A stretch of DNA of 64,000 nucleotides from Salinispora vitiensis (GCF_000378825.1 NZ_KB900388.1:2239818-2303817); one strand, 5' to 3'; shown: positions 54,467-64,000, counted from the stretch's first letter. Numbers and translations are program-made. The notes: generated from the sequence alone by a model not told the origin.

Positions 54467-55243
54467 TCAGCGTCCACCGATAACTGCCCCGTCGCGGCCC
54501 GCGTCCAACGGATCCGCGATCGCACCCTGCGTGGTCAGCGTGCCCTGAGCCAGCCGGGTCACCCGCGGCGACACCGGCGGCTCCAGGTCGGCCACCACGC
54601 GGAGGCCGGAAAGGACGTCATCGGGTCGAACAGCGGGAGTGACCTGCCGCACGACCAGCTCGAGTATCGCACACGGTACTGTCACGGCCTCGGAAGGTGT
54701 CTCATCCGGCATGATCACATTGACATCGATGACAGCCGCCCGAGCGTCGAAGGTCCGCCGGCCCTGCTTGGTCATCCGCTCGACGAAGACCTCGTCCGCA
54801 GCGGTGAAGGCGGCCACCGCCGCGCGCAGCACATCCGGGTCCACCTCCGGCAACTCGATCCGCCAGTGCGCCGCCTCGATCCGGTCGACCAGGCTGCCGC
54901 CGGTCGCCACCACCGCATCCAGCACGTCGAGTCCGGGCGAGAGGGCCGCGTCCAGCGCAGCCCGCAACGCCGCCGGGTCGACCGACTCCCGCAACCCGAT
55001 CTCCAGGTACTCGGCCTCGCTCGCCACGCCGGTCGGCGCGGCGCTGGCATAGGAGATCTTCGGGTGCGGGGTGAAGCCCTGGGAGTACGCCATCGGTACG
55101 CCGGCCCGACGCAGCGCCCGCTCGAAGGCGCGCGCGAAGTCTCGGTGCGAGGTGAACCGCAGTGGCCCCCGCTTGGCGTACCGGAGGCGAATCCGCTGGA
55201 CGACCGGCGCCTGCCCGCCCTCCGGCTGTCGTTTCCTACTGAT
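54467..55243 (-). CDS. radical SAM-linked DUF2344 protein (TIGR03936-like), probable ATC start
   Basis: 258-residue protein that normally accompanies the radical SAM gene upstream. The conserved N-terminus IRLRYAKRGPLRFTSHRDFA, RAFERALRRAGVPMAYSQGF is fully in frame but has no ATG, GTG or TTG before it. The best candidate start is ATC at 55243, 7 nt after a GAGGAG ribosome-binding sequence (55256-55251). An in-frame CTG at 55264 is the alternative. Starting at the internal ATG 55093 would delete 50 conserved residues. ATC initiation is rare; a sequencing error at this spot must be excluded. The function is unknown, perhaps tRNA or RNA modification. Confidence 0.8.
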   Translation of the reverse strand: MSRKRQPEGGQAPVVQRIRLRYAKRGPLRFTSHRDFARAFERALRRAGVPMAYSQGFTPHPKISYASAAPTGVASEAEYLEIGLRESVDPAALRAALDAALSPGLDVLDAVVATGGSLVDRIEAAHWRIELPEVDPDVLRAAVAAFTAADEVFVERMTKQGRRTFDARAAVIDVNVIMPDETPSEAVTVPCAILELVVRQVTPAVRPDDVLSGLRVVADLEPPVSPRVTRLAQGTLTTQGAIADPLDAGRDGAVIGGR

Positions 55244-55298
55244 CGTTGCGCTCCTCGGTTTCAGGCCGACGACGGTCGCCGGTCCCCGGGACCTACTG

Positions 55299-57284
55299 CT
55301 ACTGCTGGGCGTCGCTGGGGACCCGCAGTCCGTTGACCGGGGTCAACGGGAGCAGTTTCCTACCCGTCGGGCCGATCTGGATCTCGGTGTCCATGGCCGG
55401 GCAGACACCGCAGTCGAAGCACGGCGTCCACCGGCAGTCGTCCTGCTCGTACTCGCCCAGGGCGTCCTGCCAGTCCTGCCAGAGCCAGTCCTTGTCCAGG
55501 CCCGAGTCCAGGTGGTCCCAGGGTAGGACCTCCAGCTCGTCGCGCTCCCGGGTGGTGTACCAGTCGAGGTCGACGCCGAAGTTGGGCAGCACCTCCGCGG
55601 CGGCCTCCACCCAACGCTGGTACGAGAAGTGCTCGCTCCAGCCGTCGAACCGGCCGCCGTTTTCCCAGACCCGCCGGATGACCGCGCTGACCCGGCGGTC
55701 ACCGCGGGACAGTAGGCCTTCGATCAACGACGGCTCGCCGTCGTGGTAGCGGAAGCCGATCGCCCGGCCCAGCGAGCGATCCGCGTTGACGGCCTGCTTG
55801 AGCAGCCGCAGCCGGTTGTCGATGACCTCCGGCCGGGCCATCTCGGCCCACTGGAACGGGGTGTGGGGCTTCGGCACGAACCCGCCGATGGAGACCGTGC
55901 AGCGGATGTCCCGGCTGCCGGTCGCCGCACGGCCGGCCCGGATAACCTCGTGCGCCATCGCCGCGATCTCGAGGACGTCCTCGTCGGTTTCGGTCGGCAG
56001 GCCGCACATGAAGTAGAGCTTCACCTGCCGCCAGCCGTTGGTGTAGGCGGTGACCACGGTCCGGATGAGGTCTTCCTTCGACACCATCTTGTTGATCACC
56101 TTGCGAATCCGCTCCGACCCGCCCTCCGGGGCGAAGGTCAGACCGGTCCGCCGGCCGTTGCGGGCCAACTCCTGCGCCAGATCGATGTTGAACGCGTCCA
56201 CCCGGGTGGAGGGCAGCGAGAGCGACACGTTGGTGCCCTCGTACTGCTGGGCTAGGCCGGAGCACATGTCGCCGATCTCCGAGTGGTCGGCCGAGGAGAG
56301 CGAGAGCAGGCCCACCTCGTGGAAGCCGGAGAACTCCAGCCCCTCCCGTACCATCTGCCCCACCGTGGTGATCGAGCGTTCCCGCACCGGACGGGTGATC
56401 ATGCCGGCCTGGCAGAACCGGCAGCCCCGGGTGCAGCCCCGGAAGATCTCCACCGCGTACCGCTCGTGGACCGTCTCCGCCAGTGGCACGAGCGGCTTCT
56501 TCGGGTACGGCCACGCGTCCAGGTCCATCGTCGTGCGCTTGTGCACCCGAAACGGCACGTCCGGGCGGTTCGGCACGACCCGCTGAATTCGACCGTCGGG
56601 CAGGTAGTCCACGTCGTAGAAGCGCGGCACGTAGATGCTCTCGGTGCGGGCGAGCCGCAGCAGCAGCTCGTCCCGACCGCCGGGAGAACCCTCGGCCTTC
56701 CACTCCCGAACGATCGTGGTGATCTCCAGGACCGCCTCCTCGCCGTCACCGAGCACCGCGGCGTCAACAAAGGCGGCGATCGGTTCCGGGTTGAACGCGG
56801 CGTGGCCACCGGCGACGACCACCGGGTCGGCGTCGCTACGGTCGGCGGCCAGGAGCGGAATTCCCGCCAGGTCGATCGCGGTGAGCAGGTTCGTGTAGCC
56901 CAGCTCGGTGGCGAAGGAGACACCGAAGACGTCGAAGTCCCGCACCGGGCGGTGCGCGTCAATGGTGAACTGCGGCACCTCGTGGGCGCGCATCAACCGC
57001 TCCAGGTCCGGCCAGACCGCGTACGTCCGCTCGGCGAGTACGTCGGGCTGCTCGTTGAGCACCTCGTACAGGATCTGCACGCCCTGGTTAGGCAGGCCCA
57101 CCTCGTACGCGTCGGGGTACATCAGGGCCCAGCGCACGGCGGCCGTGTCCCAGTCCTTGACCACCGCCCCCAACTCACCGCCGACGTACTGGATGGGCTT
57201 GGCGACCTGGGGCAGCAACGGTTCCAGCCGGGGCCACACGGAGTTGGCCACGGCGCTGCGCGGCGTGGTGGACGGGGCACTCAT
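55299..57284 (-). CDS. B12-binding-domain radical SAM protein (TIGR03960-like)
   Basis: 661 aa. N-terminal cobalamin-binding-like half (VGLPNQGVQILYEVLNEQPD, VFGVSFATELGYTNLLTAID, VVAGGHAAFNPEPIAAFVD). The radical SAM motif is IFRGCTRGCRFCQAGMITRP (CxxxCxxC, ~291) followed by GLTFAPEGGSERIRKVINK. The C-terminal tail has a Cys-rich region (CRWTPCFDCGVCP), possibly a second cluster. The substrate is unknown; it is paired throughout actinobacteria and Firmicutes with the following DUF2344 gene. Start ATG 57284 (TTG 57293 possible). Confidence 0.9.
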   Translation of the reverse strand: MSAPSTTPRSAVANSVWPRLEPLLPQVAKPIQYVGGELGAVVKDWDTAAVRWALMYPDAYEVGLPNQGVQILYEVLNEQPDVLAERTYAVWPDLERLMRAHEVPQFTIDAHRPVRDFDVFGVSFATELGYTNLLTAIDLAGIPLLAADRSDADPVVVAGGHAAFNPEPIAAFVDAAVLGDGEEAVLEITTIVREWKAEGSPGGRDELLLRLARTESIYVPRFYDVDYLPDGRIQRVVPNRPDVPFRVHKRTTMDLDAWPYPKKPLVPLAETVHERYAVEIFRGCTRGCRFCQAGMITRPVRERSITTVGQMVREGLEFSGFHEVGLLSLSSADHSEIGDMCSGLAQQYEGTNVSLSLPSTRVDAFNIDLAQELARNGRRTGLTFAPEGGSERIRKVINKMVSKEDLIRTVVTAYTNGWRQVKLYFMCGLPTETDEDVLEIAAMAHEVIRAGRAATGSRDIRCTVSIGGFVPKPHTPFQWAEMARPEVIDNRLRLLKQAVNADRSLGRAIGFRYHDGEPSLIEGLLSRGDRRVSAVIRRVWENGGRFDGWSEHFSYQRWVEAAAEVLPNFGVDLDWYTTRERDELEVLPWDHLDSGLDKDWLWQDWQDALGEYEQDDCRWTPCFDCGVCPAMDTEIQIGPTGRKLLPLTPVNGLRVPSDAQQ

Positions 57285-57385
57285 GATGCTCAAGGGTACG
57301 CGCCCGACGACGAGACCAACGGCGGCGGCTCACGGACGCGGGTACGTCGGTACTAGCCTCGGGTCGCCGAGAGGAGATTGACACG

Positions 57386-58501
57386 ATGCCGGAGCCGACC
57401 AACGCCGAACCGGACGGCCCGACCCGTACCCAGCGGTTCCCTGCCGACGGGAGCGCCCCACCACCGGCTCCCGCCGGGAGCGGGTCCGCTGCCGCGCCAC
57501 TGCCACGCCGCCGGCCCCGGGAGGAGTCGATCGAGCCCGCTGCGGCAGAAGTGCGCACCGAAGCACCGGAGGACCGAACCCCGGTTGATCCGTGGGCCGG
57601 CACCGACACCACCGGATGGGACCTGCTCTCCATCGAGCTGCCGCCGACCCCACCGACCTCACCGGCCCCATTCCCGTCGCCGGCCCCACCAGCCCCGCTC
57701 CCGTCGTCGGCCCCACCGGCCCCGCCCGCCCCGCTCCCGTCGTCAGCCCCGCGACAGCCGTCCGCCGCCGGCCCGGCGGCCGCAGCGTCGCCGCCGACCG
57801 GGTACGCGGCCGTTCCCGCAGCCGCCCCGGCTCCCCCCGGCCATCCCGCCCCAGCTCACAACAGTCACCCGACCCCACGACCCGCCGGCGCCGCCAGTCC
57901 ACCAGCACCCGGTGGGCCGACGTCGAAGCCAACCGGCGCGGCACCGAGCCGCAACCGCCGGAAGTGGCCCTGGGCGCTGCTGTTCGTCATCGCGTGCTGC
58001 TGCGGCGGCCCGGCCTACTGGGCGACACCGGTGCTCAACCAGTTCCCGGCGCACGCCACCCTCCCGACCGCGTTCGGGGACCTGCACCTACGCGAGGACC
58101 ACGGCAGCAGGCAGACCGCGGCGGAATTGGCGCGGCAGATGGACGAGGCGCACTGGACGGCCAGCGATACCTTCGCCGGCATTTACCGCACCGGCGCCGG
58201 CAAGCAGGTGACGGTCTTCGGTGGCACCGGCCTCTGGCTCGCGCCGAAGTCGACAGCGGAAGCCGAGATGGAGCGGCTCACCGGCCAGTACGCGCTCGGC
58301 CCGTCGCAGGCCGTCGGGACCGGGGTCCGCAGCCGGCACGGACGATGTGCTCTTGGTCACGACGACGGCACCGACGTCGTGGTCTGCACCTCCGTTGACC
58401 ACGGCAGCATCGCCACCGCGGTCTTCACCCGGCTCTCGGTGCCGGACAGCGCCACCCTGCTCGACGCCCTACGGAAGCAGATCGTTGTCCAGTCGGACTG
58501 A
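57386..58501 (+). CDS. proline-rich single-pass membrane protein
   Basis: 371 aa, no recognised family. Residues ~1-185 are Pro/Ala/Ser-rich and disordered (TPPTSPAPFPSPAPPAPLPS and similar). One membrane helix (KWPWALLFVIACCCGGPAYWA) follows at ~191, then a ~150-residue extracytoplasmic domain (LPTAFGDLHLREDHGSRQ; GKQVTVFGGTGLWLAPKS; RCALGHDDGTDVVVCTSVDH) with two or three Cys. Good ribosome-binding site GAGGAG 8 nt upstream of ATG 57386. Resembles the proline-rich membrane gene at 3215 in architecture only. Confidence 0.65.
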   Translation: MPEPTNAEPDGPTRTQRFPADGSAPPPAPAGSGSAAAPLPRRRPREESIEPAAAEVRTEAPEDRTPVDPWAGTDTTGWDLLSIELPPTPPTSPAPFPSPAPPAPLPSSAPPAPPAPLPSSAPRQPSAAGPAAAASPPTGYAAVPAAAPAPPGHPAPAHNSHPTPRPAGAASPPAPGGPTSKPTGAAPSRNRRKWPWALLFVIACCCGGPAYWATPVLNQFPAHATLPTAFGDLHLREDHGSRQTAAELARQMDEAHWTASDTFAGIYRTGAGKQVTVFGGTGLWLAPKSTAEAEMERLTGQYALGPSQAVGTGVRSRHGRCALGHDDGTDVVVCTSVDHGSIATAVFTRLSVPDSATLLDALRKQIVVQSD

Positions 58502-58576
58502 CCTCTCCGGTGTCCGTTCCCGCGACTCGGCCCGGCGGGGTCAACCAGCCGGGGCTTCCGCTCCTTCGGCGTCGGT

Positions 58577-59275
58577 TCAGACCGGGCCCGATTCCCCGTC
58601 CGCCGGCGGACGTCCACGTGCCGGCGCGTACCGCGGGACATATTCCTGACCGGTGAGCTTCTGAATCTCGCTCATCACCTCATCGGTCATGACCCGCAGC
58701 GAGCTGCGGTCGTCCGACCGCCCGGTGAAGTCCAACGGCTTGCCGAACCGAACGGTGATCCGCCCGGTGAAGGGACGGGGTACCCGCGCACCGATTGGCT
58801 GTACCTTATCGGTGCCGATCATGCCGACCGGGATGATCGGCACCCCCGCCGACACCGCGAGCCGGACCGCACCGGTACGTCCACGGTAGAGCCGCCCGTC
58901 CGGGGAGCGGGTCCCCTCCGGGTAGACGACGACGAGGTCACCGGAGCGGAGCGCGGGGATGGCCGCGTCGAAGGCGGACAGCGCCGCGCGCCCGCCGCCC
59001 CGCTCGACCGGGATGGCACCGAGACCGGTGAGCACGAACTTGGAGAACCGCCCCTTCAGCCCGGCGCCCTTGAAGTACTCGGACTTGGCCCAGAAGGCCA
59101 GGTGCCGGGGGACCGTCGTGCCGAGGAAGAGCTCGTCGGCGACCGAGAGGTGATTGCCAGCGAAGATCGCGCCGCCGGTCTCCGGCACGTGCTCCAGCCC
59201 TTCCACGGTCGGACGGAAGCCCAACCGAAGCGCGGGCCCCAAGGTGAGCTTGCCGATGGTGTAGAGCAGCGGCAC
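58577..59275 (-). CDS. PlsC-type 1-acyl-glycerol-phosphate acyltransferase family protein
   Basis: 232 aa. Acyltransferase motif I NHLSVADELFLGT (H-x4-D, ~41), motif II GAIPVERGGGRAALSAF, motif III VYPEGTRSPDGRLYRG (~118) and motif IV GVPIIPVGMIGTDK. Acts at the membrane in phospholipid synthesis. The exact acyl-acceptor specificity is unknown. GTG start at 59275. Confidence 0.9.
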   Translation of the reverse strand: MPLLYTIGKLTLGPALRLGFRPTVEGLEHVPETGGAIFAGNHLSVADELFLGTTVPRHLAFWAKSEYFKGAGLKGRFSKFVLTGLGAIPVERGGGRAALSAFDAAIPALRSGDLVVVYPEGTRSPDGRLYRGRTGAVRLAVSAGVPIIPVGMIGTDKVQPIGARVPRPFTGRITVRFGKPLDFTGRSDDRSSLRVMTDEVMSEIQKLTGQEYVPRYAPARGRPPADGESGPV

Positions 59276-59407
59276 TGGTCCTCCGGCAGGTCGAATGCGG
59301 GCACAGGGGCGGTGTCACGGTAGCGGACCCCCACCAGGCACCCCGCGCGAGGTGCAGCGGGTCCGCTGACCGAGTGACCAATTTTGAGATCAACTTGGCC
59401 GGGCGGG

Positions 59408-59462
59408 GTGCGGAAGGACACGCTCGGGCCGCCGGCTACGGCCCGAGCGTGTCCTTCCGCAC
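59408..59462 (-). terminator. 23-bp perfect hairpin after ileS
   Basis: Arms 59408-59430 and 59440-59462 are perfectly complementary with a 9-nt loop, 4 nt after the ileS stop (59467). There is no U-tract on the minus side. Confidence 0.65.
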
Positions 59463-59466
59463 TCTC

Positions 59467-62400
59467 CTAAACCTGGCGGACGGTCACCGCAACCTGTTCA
59501 CCGTCGCCCACCTCACCGGTGAACCCGGACAGCCCCGGGACGAGCTCCACCGAATCGGCCAGCACCTCCCGGGCCACCACCTCGCGGTACGTGGAGACGG
59601 CCGCCCACACCTGCTCGGACGCGGCGAGCGCGACCACGATCCGGTCAGAGACATCCAGGTCGGCGTCCCGGCGGGCCTGCTGCACCACCCGGATCACATC
59701 CCGGGCCAGCCCTTCGGCAGCCAGCTCCGGGGTGACCTCGGTGTCCAGGACGACCACGCCCTCACCACCGGGCAGCGGCGCCGACTGCTCGGCGTCGGCG
59801 GCGACCAGCCGCAGCTCGTACTCGCCCTCGGCGAGGGTGACCCCGGCGGCGACCGGTGCGCCGTTGACCAGCTCCCACTCACCGGCCTTGACCGCCCTGA
59901 TCACCTGCTGGACCGCCTTACCGACCCGCGGGCCGAGGGCCCGCGGCACCACCGTCAACACCTGCTCGCAGTAGCTGCCCAGTTCGTCGGTGAACTCGAC
60001 CCGCTTCACGTTGACCTCGTCGGCGACCAGGTCGGCGAAGGGCCGCAGCGCGGCGGCGGCCGGCGTGGCGACGGTCAGCACCGACAGCGGCAGCCGTACC
60101 CGCAGCCCCCGGGCCTTACGCAGGGACAACGCCGCCGAGGCGACCCCCCGCACGGCGTCCATCGCGGCGACCAGGTCGTGGTCGGCGGGGAACTCCTCCG
60201 CCGCCGGCCAGTCCGTCAGGTGCACCGAACGCTCACCGGTCAGGCCCCGCCAGATCTCCTCGGCCGTCAGCGGCGCCAGCGGTGCGACCACGCGGCAGAG
60301 CGTCTCCAACACCGTCCACAAGGTGCCGAAGGCGTCCTCGTCGCCGGACCAGAACCGGTCCCGCGAACGGCGCACGTACCAGTTGGTCAACGCGTCCAGG
60401 TAGGACCGGACGGTGGCGCAGGCACCGGAGATGTCGTACCCGTCCAGCTGTGCCTGCACCGTCGAGACCAGCTCGTTCGTCTTCGCCAGCACGTACCGGT
60501 CGAGCAGGTGCGCCGAGGCGGTGCTCCGCCGCGCCTGACGCCCGTCGGCGTTGGCGTAGAGCGAGAAGAAATACCAGACGTTCCAGAGCGGCAGCAGCAC
60601 CTGCCGGACCGCGTCCCGGATGCCGGCCTCGTGCACCGCCATGTCACCACCGCGCAGCACCGGGGAGGACATCAGCATCCAGCGCATCGCGTCCGAGCCG
60701 TAGGTGTCAAAGATGTGATAAACATCCGGATAATTACGCAGGCTCTTGGACATCTTGCGCCCATCCGACCCGAGCAGGATGCCGTGGCTCAGGCAGTTGC
60801 GGAAGGCGGGCCGGTCAAACAGCGCCGTGGCGAGCACGTGCATCGTGTAGAACCAGCCGCGGGTCTGCCCGATGTACTCGACGATGAAGTCACCCGGGTA
60901 GTGGGACTCGAACCAGTCGGCGTTCTCGAACGGGTAGTGCACCTGGGCGAACGGCATCGCACCGGACTCGAACCAGCAGTCCAGCACCTCCGGGACCCGG
61001 CGCATCATGGACTTCCCGGTCGGGTCGTCCGGGTTGGGCCGGACCAGCTCATCCACCGCCGGCCGGTGCAGGTCGGTTAGGCGTACGCCGAAGTCCCGCT
61101 CCAACTCGGCGAGGGAGCCGTAGACGTCCACCCGCGGATAGGCCGGGTCGTCGGACCTCCACACCGGGATCGGCGAGCCCCAGAACCGGTTCCGGCTGAT
61201 CGACCAGTCCCGGGCATTGGCCAGCCACTTGCCGAACGAACCGTCCTTGATGTGCCCCGGAGTCCAGTTGATCTGCTGGTTGAGCTCGACCATCCGATCC
61301 TTGAACCGGGTCACCGCGACGAACCAGGACGACACCGCCTTGTAGACCAGCGGGGTGTCGCAGCGCCAACAGTGTGGGTACGCGTGGGTGTAGGTGTCCT
61401 GCCGGAGCACCACGCCCCGTTCCTTCAGCTCCCGGATCACCCGCTTGTTGACGTCGAAGACCTGCTCCCCCTGGTACGGCGGGACCAGCGCGGTGAACCG
61501 GGTCCGGTCATCCACCGTGACCACGGTCGGGATGCCGGCGGCGTTACAGGTGTTCTGGTCGTCCTCGCCGAACGCCGGCGCCAGGTGCACGATCCCGGTG
61601 CCGTCCTCGGTGGTCACGAAGTCCGCGCCGAGCACCTGGTACGCGTGCTCCCCCGCCGGCTCGACCAGGAAGTCGTACAGCGGGGTGTACCGGCGCCCGA
61701 CCAGGTCCCGGCCGTACACGGTGCCGACCTGCCGGTAGCCCTCCAGTTCCTTGGCGTACGCGGCGACCCGGGCGGCGCCCACCACGTAGCGCTGCCCGTC
61801 CCGCTCCAGCACCGCGTACTCGATGTCCGGGCCGACGGCGAGCGCCAGGTTGGACGGCAGCGTCCACGGCGTGGTGGTCCAGACCCCCAGCGCGACGGCG
61901 CCACGCAGCAGCTCCGGCGCGCTGGAGTCCGGGGTGAGCGTCAACCACACGCTGAGCGTCGGGTCGTGCCGGTCCCGGTAGACGTCATCCATCCGGGTCT
62001 CGGTGTTCGACAGCGGCGTCTCGCACCGCCAGCAGTACGCGAGCACCCGGAAACCCTCGTAGACCAGGCCCTTGTCGTGCAGGCTCTTGAAGGCCCACAG
62101 GACGCTCTCCATGTAGTCCAGGTCCAGCGTCTTGTAGTCACTGGAGAAATCCACCCAGCGGGCCTGACGGGTGACGTAACGCTCCCAGTCCTGGGTGAAC
62201 TCCAGCACCGAGCTCCGGCATGCCTCGTTGAACCGGTCCACGCCCAGGTCGAGGATCTCCGCCTTGCTGGTGATGCCGAGCTGCTTCTCGGCGACCACCT
62301 CGGCGGGCAGGCCGTGGCAGTCCCAGCCGAACCGACGCTCCACCCGCCGGCCACGCATGGTCTGGTAGCGCGGCACCACGTCCTTGACGTAGCCGGTGAA

Positions 62401-62646
62401 GAGGTGGCCGTAGTGCGGCAGGCCGTTGGCGAACGGCGGGCCGTCGTAGAAGACGTACTCGTTGTCGGCGGGGGCGCCGTCGGCGACGACGCCCTTCGCG
62501 GAGCGGCGGGAGGCCGGCCGGGCTTCGACGGATGCCTCGAAGGTCTTGTCGGCCGTCCAGTGCTCCAGAACCCGACGCTCGATCGCGGGCAGGTCCGGGC
62601 TCGCGGGGACTCCGGTCGCGGTCGGGTCATGCAACGGATAGGCCAT
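59467..62646 (-). CDS. ileS: isoleucyl-tRNA synthetase
   Basis: 1059-residue class I aminoacyl-tRNA synthetase. HIGH-like motif [13 protein letters not shown] (~75), editing CP1 domain with [22 protein letters not shown] motif [15 protein letters not shown] (~618), then anticodon-binding and C-terminal domain. A length near 1050 and the absence of the extra C-terminal zinc domain match the type found in actinobacteria. ATG 62646. Expression is controlled by the T-box leader upstream. Confidence 0.97.
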   Translation of the reverse strand: MAYPLHDPTATGVPASPDLPAIERRVLEHWTADKTFEASVEARPASRRSAKGVVADGAPADNEYVFYDGPPFANGLPHYGHLFTGYVKDVVPRYQTMRGRRVERRFGWDCHGLPAEVVAEKQLGITSKAEILDLGVDRFNEACRSSVLEFTQDWERYVTRQARWVDFSSDYKTLDLDYMESVLWAFKSLHDKGLVYEGFRVLAYCWRCETPLSNTETRMDDVYRDRHDPTLSVWLTLTPDSSAPELLRGAVALGVWTTTPWTLPSNLALAVGPDIEYAVLERDGQRYVVGAARVAAYAKELEGYRQVGTVYGRDLVGRRYTPLYDFLVEPAGEHAYQVLGADFVTTEDGTGIVHLAPAFGEDDQNTCNAAGIPTVVTVDDRTRFTALVPPYQGEQVFDVNKRVIRELKERGVVLRQDTYTHAYPHCWRCDTPLVYKAVSSWFVAVTRFKDRMVELNQQINWTPGHIKDGSFGKWLANARDWSISRNRFWGSPIPVWRSDDPAYPRVDVYGSLAELERDFGVRLTDLHRPAVDELVRPNPDDPTGKSMMRRVPEVLDCWFESGAMPFAQVHYPFENADWFESHYPGDFIVEYIGQTRGWFYTMHVLATALFDRPAFRNCLSHGILLGSDGRKMSKSLRNYPDVYHIFDTYGSDAMRWMLMSSPVLRGGDMAVHEAGIRDAVRQVLLPLWNVWYFFSLYANADGRQARRSTASAHLLDRYVLAKTNELVSTVQAQLDGYDISGACATVRSYLDALTNWYVRRSRDRFWSGDEDAFGTLWTVLETLCRVVAPLAPLTAEEIWRGLTGERSVHLTDWPAAEEFPADHDLVAAMDAVRGVASAALSLRKARGLRVRLPLSVLTVATPAAAALRPFADLVADEVNVKRVEFTDELGSYCEQVLTVVPRALGPRVGKAVQQVIRAVKAGEWELVNGAPVAAGVTLAEGEYELRLVAADAEQSAPLPGGEGVVVLDTEVTPELAAEGLARDVIRVVQQARRDADLDVSDRIVVALAASEQVWAAVSTYREVVAREVLADSVELVPGLSGFTGEVGDGEQVAVTVRQV

Positions 62647-62647
62647 C

Positions 62648-62885
62648 GGCGGGTCGCGCTCCTTCGCAGCTCACTCTTCGTGGGTCTGCGAGGACGAACC
62701 CGCTCCGGACGCCGTCGGCGCGCCGGGGCTGGGCCCGCGGTACCACCCCGCTTGGCAGCCAGGATCGACCGCCCGCTCGTTGGCCGGCTGTGACGGGCCG
62801 GACCCGTCCGGTTCTACTCGGGCGCGGCGGCCCTTTCTTCCGGAGGCTCACCGGTGATAGCCGGATCGTCGCCATGTGGTCGCCA
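62648..62885 (-). ncRNA. T-box riboswitch (translational type) of ileS
   Basis: On the minus strand, the T-box core GGGTGGTACCGCG lies at 62748-62736. Upstream, CTATCACCGGTGAGCCTCC (around 62860-62842) carries an ATC triplet at 62858-62856 that fits a specifier for tRNA-Ile (anticodon GAU), followed by GGAAGAAAG. Between the T-box and ileS, GAAGGAG near 62670-62650 is the likely sequestered ribosome-binding site. The short stem I is the form known from actinobacterial ileS leaders. Exact 5' limit is not known. Confidence 0.88.
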
Positions 62886-62935
62886 ACCCTACCCGACCCC
62901 GGGCAGAGATCGCCGCCCACTTTCCCACCGCCGGA

Positions 62936-62977
62936 CCGGCCGATCACGAAGCTCCGAGCAGCTCGGTGATCGGCCGG
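62936..62977 (-). terminator. 12-bp hairpin after the PhoD-like gene
   Basis: CCGGCCGATCAC (62936-62947) pairs with GTGATCGGCCGG (62966-62977), six nt after the PhoD-like stop at 62983; the interior may add a small second stem. No clear U-tract. Confidence 0.6.
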
Positions 62978-62982
62978 CGTGG

Positions 62983-64000
62983 TCACCGCGGAGCGGAGAG
63001 CGTCGTGCTCCAGAGCGAGTTGCCGGTGCGGTCCCGCAGGTGGACCGTGCAGGCACCGCTGTCGGCGTCGATCCGCACCTCGCCGAAGTGCTGGAAACCC
63101 ACCGCGGGGCTGGTGTTCCCGCTGGGCGGCGCGTTGACGAAGACCGCCTGCGGGCCGAACGTGCCGTCCAGCCGGTTGGGGCCGAAGGCGCCGGCGTGCG
63201 CCGGGCCGGAGACGAACTCCCAGAACGGCGTGAAGTCCCCGATCGCCGCGCGGGCGGGGTCATAGTGGTGGGCGGCGGTGTAGTGGACGTCGGCGGTGAG
63301 GAAGAAGATGCCGGTCACCCCGGCGCGATGGGCCGCCCGGAGCACCTCAGCGAACTCCAACTCCCGGCCCGCCGGCACCCCCGGGTCGCCCTGCGCCACC
63401 CCCTCCTGGGCCGACCCGTCCGGCACCACCAGCCCGAGCGGCAGGTCGGCGGCGATCACCTTCCACGTCGCCCGGGAGCGGGTCAGCTCACGGATCAGCC
63501 ACTCCCGCTGCTCCCGGCCGAGCAGCCCCCGGTCCGGGTCCGGGTAGGTGTTCCCGTCGTTCGGGTCCTTGTGCGTCCGCATGTCCAGCACGAAGACGTC
63601 CAACAACGGCCCGTACGGCAGCCGCCGGTAGCGGGGTCCCTGGATCGGGGTCGGCAACCACTCGTCGAACGCCTGCCGGGCGCGGGCCGCAAGCACGTCG
63701 ACCCGCTTCTCCGTGTACCGGTCATCGGTCAGCACCTCGCCCGGGTACCAGTTGTTCGTCACCTCGTGGTCGTCCCACTGGTTGACCTGCGGCACCTCGG
63801 CCGCGAACGCCCGCAGGTGCTCGTCGAGCAGGTTGTACGCGTACTGCCCCCGGAACTCCGCCAGGGTCTCGGCGACCTTGCTCTTCTCCGGGGTGACGAG
63901 GTTCCGCCAGACCCGCCCGTCCGGCAGCGACACCGTCTCGGGCAGCGGGTTGTCGGCGTACACCGTGTCGCCGCTACAGAGGAAGAAGTCGGGTTCGGCG
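62983..64000 (-). CDS. PhoD-like metallophosphatase, partial (5' end beyond window)
   Basis: 339 residues visible, open to the right edge. Metal-binding motifs of the PhoD family: CSGDTVYADNPLPE near the edge, NQWDDHEVTNNWYP (the D-D-H-E-V-T-N-N signature) and ADVHYTAAHHYDP near the C-terminus. PhoD enzymes are secreted phosphodiesterases or alkaline phosphatases, normally exported by Tat. The signal peptide is not in the window. The hairpin at 62936 follows. Confidence 0.88.
   Translation of the reverse strand, partial: AEPDFFLCSGDTVYADNPLPETVSLPDGRVWRNLVTPEKSKVAETLAEFRGQYAYNLLDEHLRAFAAEVPQVNQWDDHEVTNNWYPGEVLTDDRYTEKRVDVLAARARQAFDEWLPTPIQGPRYRRLPYGPLLDVFVLDMRTHKDPNDGNTYPDPDRGLLGREQREWLIRELTRSRATWKVIAADLPLGLVVPDGSAQEGVAQGDPGVPAGRELEFAEVLRAAHRAGVTGIFFLTADVHYTAAHHYDPARAAIGDFTPFWEFVSGPAHAGAFGPNRLDGTFGPQAVFVNAPPSGNTSPAVGFQHFGEVRIDADSGACTVHLRDRTGNSLWSTTLSAPR

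Overview
The window is very GC-rich chromosomal DNA from an actinomycete. Gene order (era, a deaminase-like gene, a CorC-type gene, ybeY, phoH; nadD, rsfS, gpgP; rne, rplU, rpmA, obg; comEA, comEC, holA, rpsT), frequent GTG starts and 4-nt GTGA/ATGA overlaps point to the family Micromonosporaceae (Salinispora or Micromonospora is an inference; no rRNA or tRNA gene was seen to confirm it).

Layout. 1-4.5 kb: the end of a C39-like peptidase gene, dusB, glyS and small membrane or monooxygenase-like genes. 4.5-7.6 kb: a zinc-uptake operon, znuA-znuC-znuB, with a histidine-rich repeat in ZnuA, a Zur-box-like palindrome upstream and an SmtB-type zinc-sensing ArsR protein as last gene. 8.5-11.5 kb: a TPP riboswitch controlling the ECF thiamine/HMP transporter ykoE-ykoD-ykoC. 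11.6-25.4 kb: gnd, uppS, recO, an acyltransferase, then era, a degenerate cytidine deaminase, a CorC-like protein, ybeY, phoH, HIT, rsmE, dnaJ, hrcA (with a perfect CIRCE operator) and hemW. 25.4-33.4 kb: enoyl-CoA hydratase, a membrane-anchored lysozyme-like protein, lepA, a DUF4240 gene, an APH-like kinase, rpsT, a repeat-tailed membrane protein and holA.

33.5-37.95 kb is an accessory island lying between holA and comEC, which are normally neighbours. It is less GC-rich and holds a GT87-type polyprenyl mannosyltransferase and a PAP2 (lipid phosphatase/phosphotransferase) gene, surrounded by decayed mobile DNA: the 3' end of a group II intron (frameshifted maturase tail plus domains V and VI), IS30 and IS4 transposase fragments and an IS3 transposase fragment.

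37.95-64 kb is again conserved: comEC, comEA, a DegV protein, a second (secreted) lysozyme-like protein with a long leader, gpgP-rsfS-nadD, pepN, DUF397 and DUF4383 genes, obg-rpmA-rplU, a large repeat-bearing RNase E/G, two radical-SAM-linked genes (one apparently starting at ATC), a proline-rich membrane protein, a PlsC-type acyltransferase, ileS under a T-box, and a PhoD-like phosphatase cut by the window edge.

No CRISPR array, prophage, rRNA or tRNA was recognised. I found no convincing wholly new system. The most unusual items are the island with its intron remnant, the AUC start, the complete zinc module, and the two lysozyme-like paralogues.
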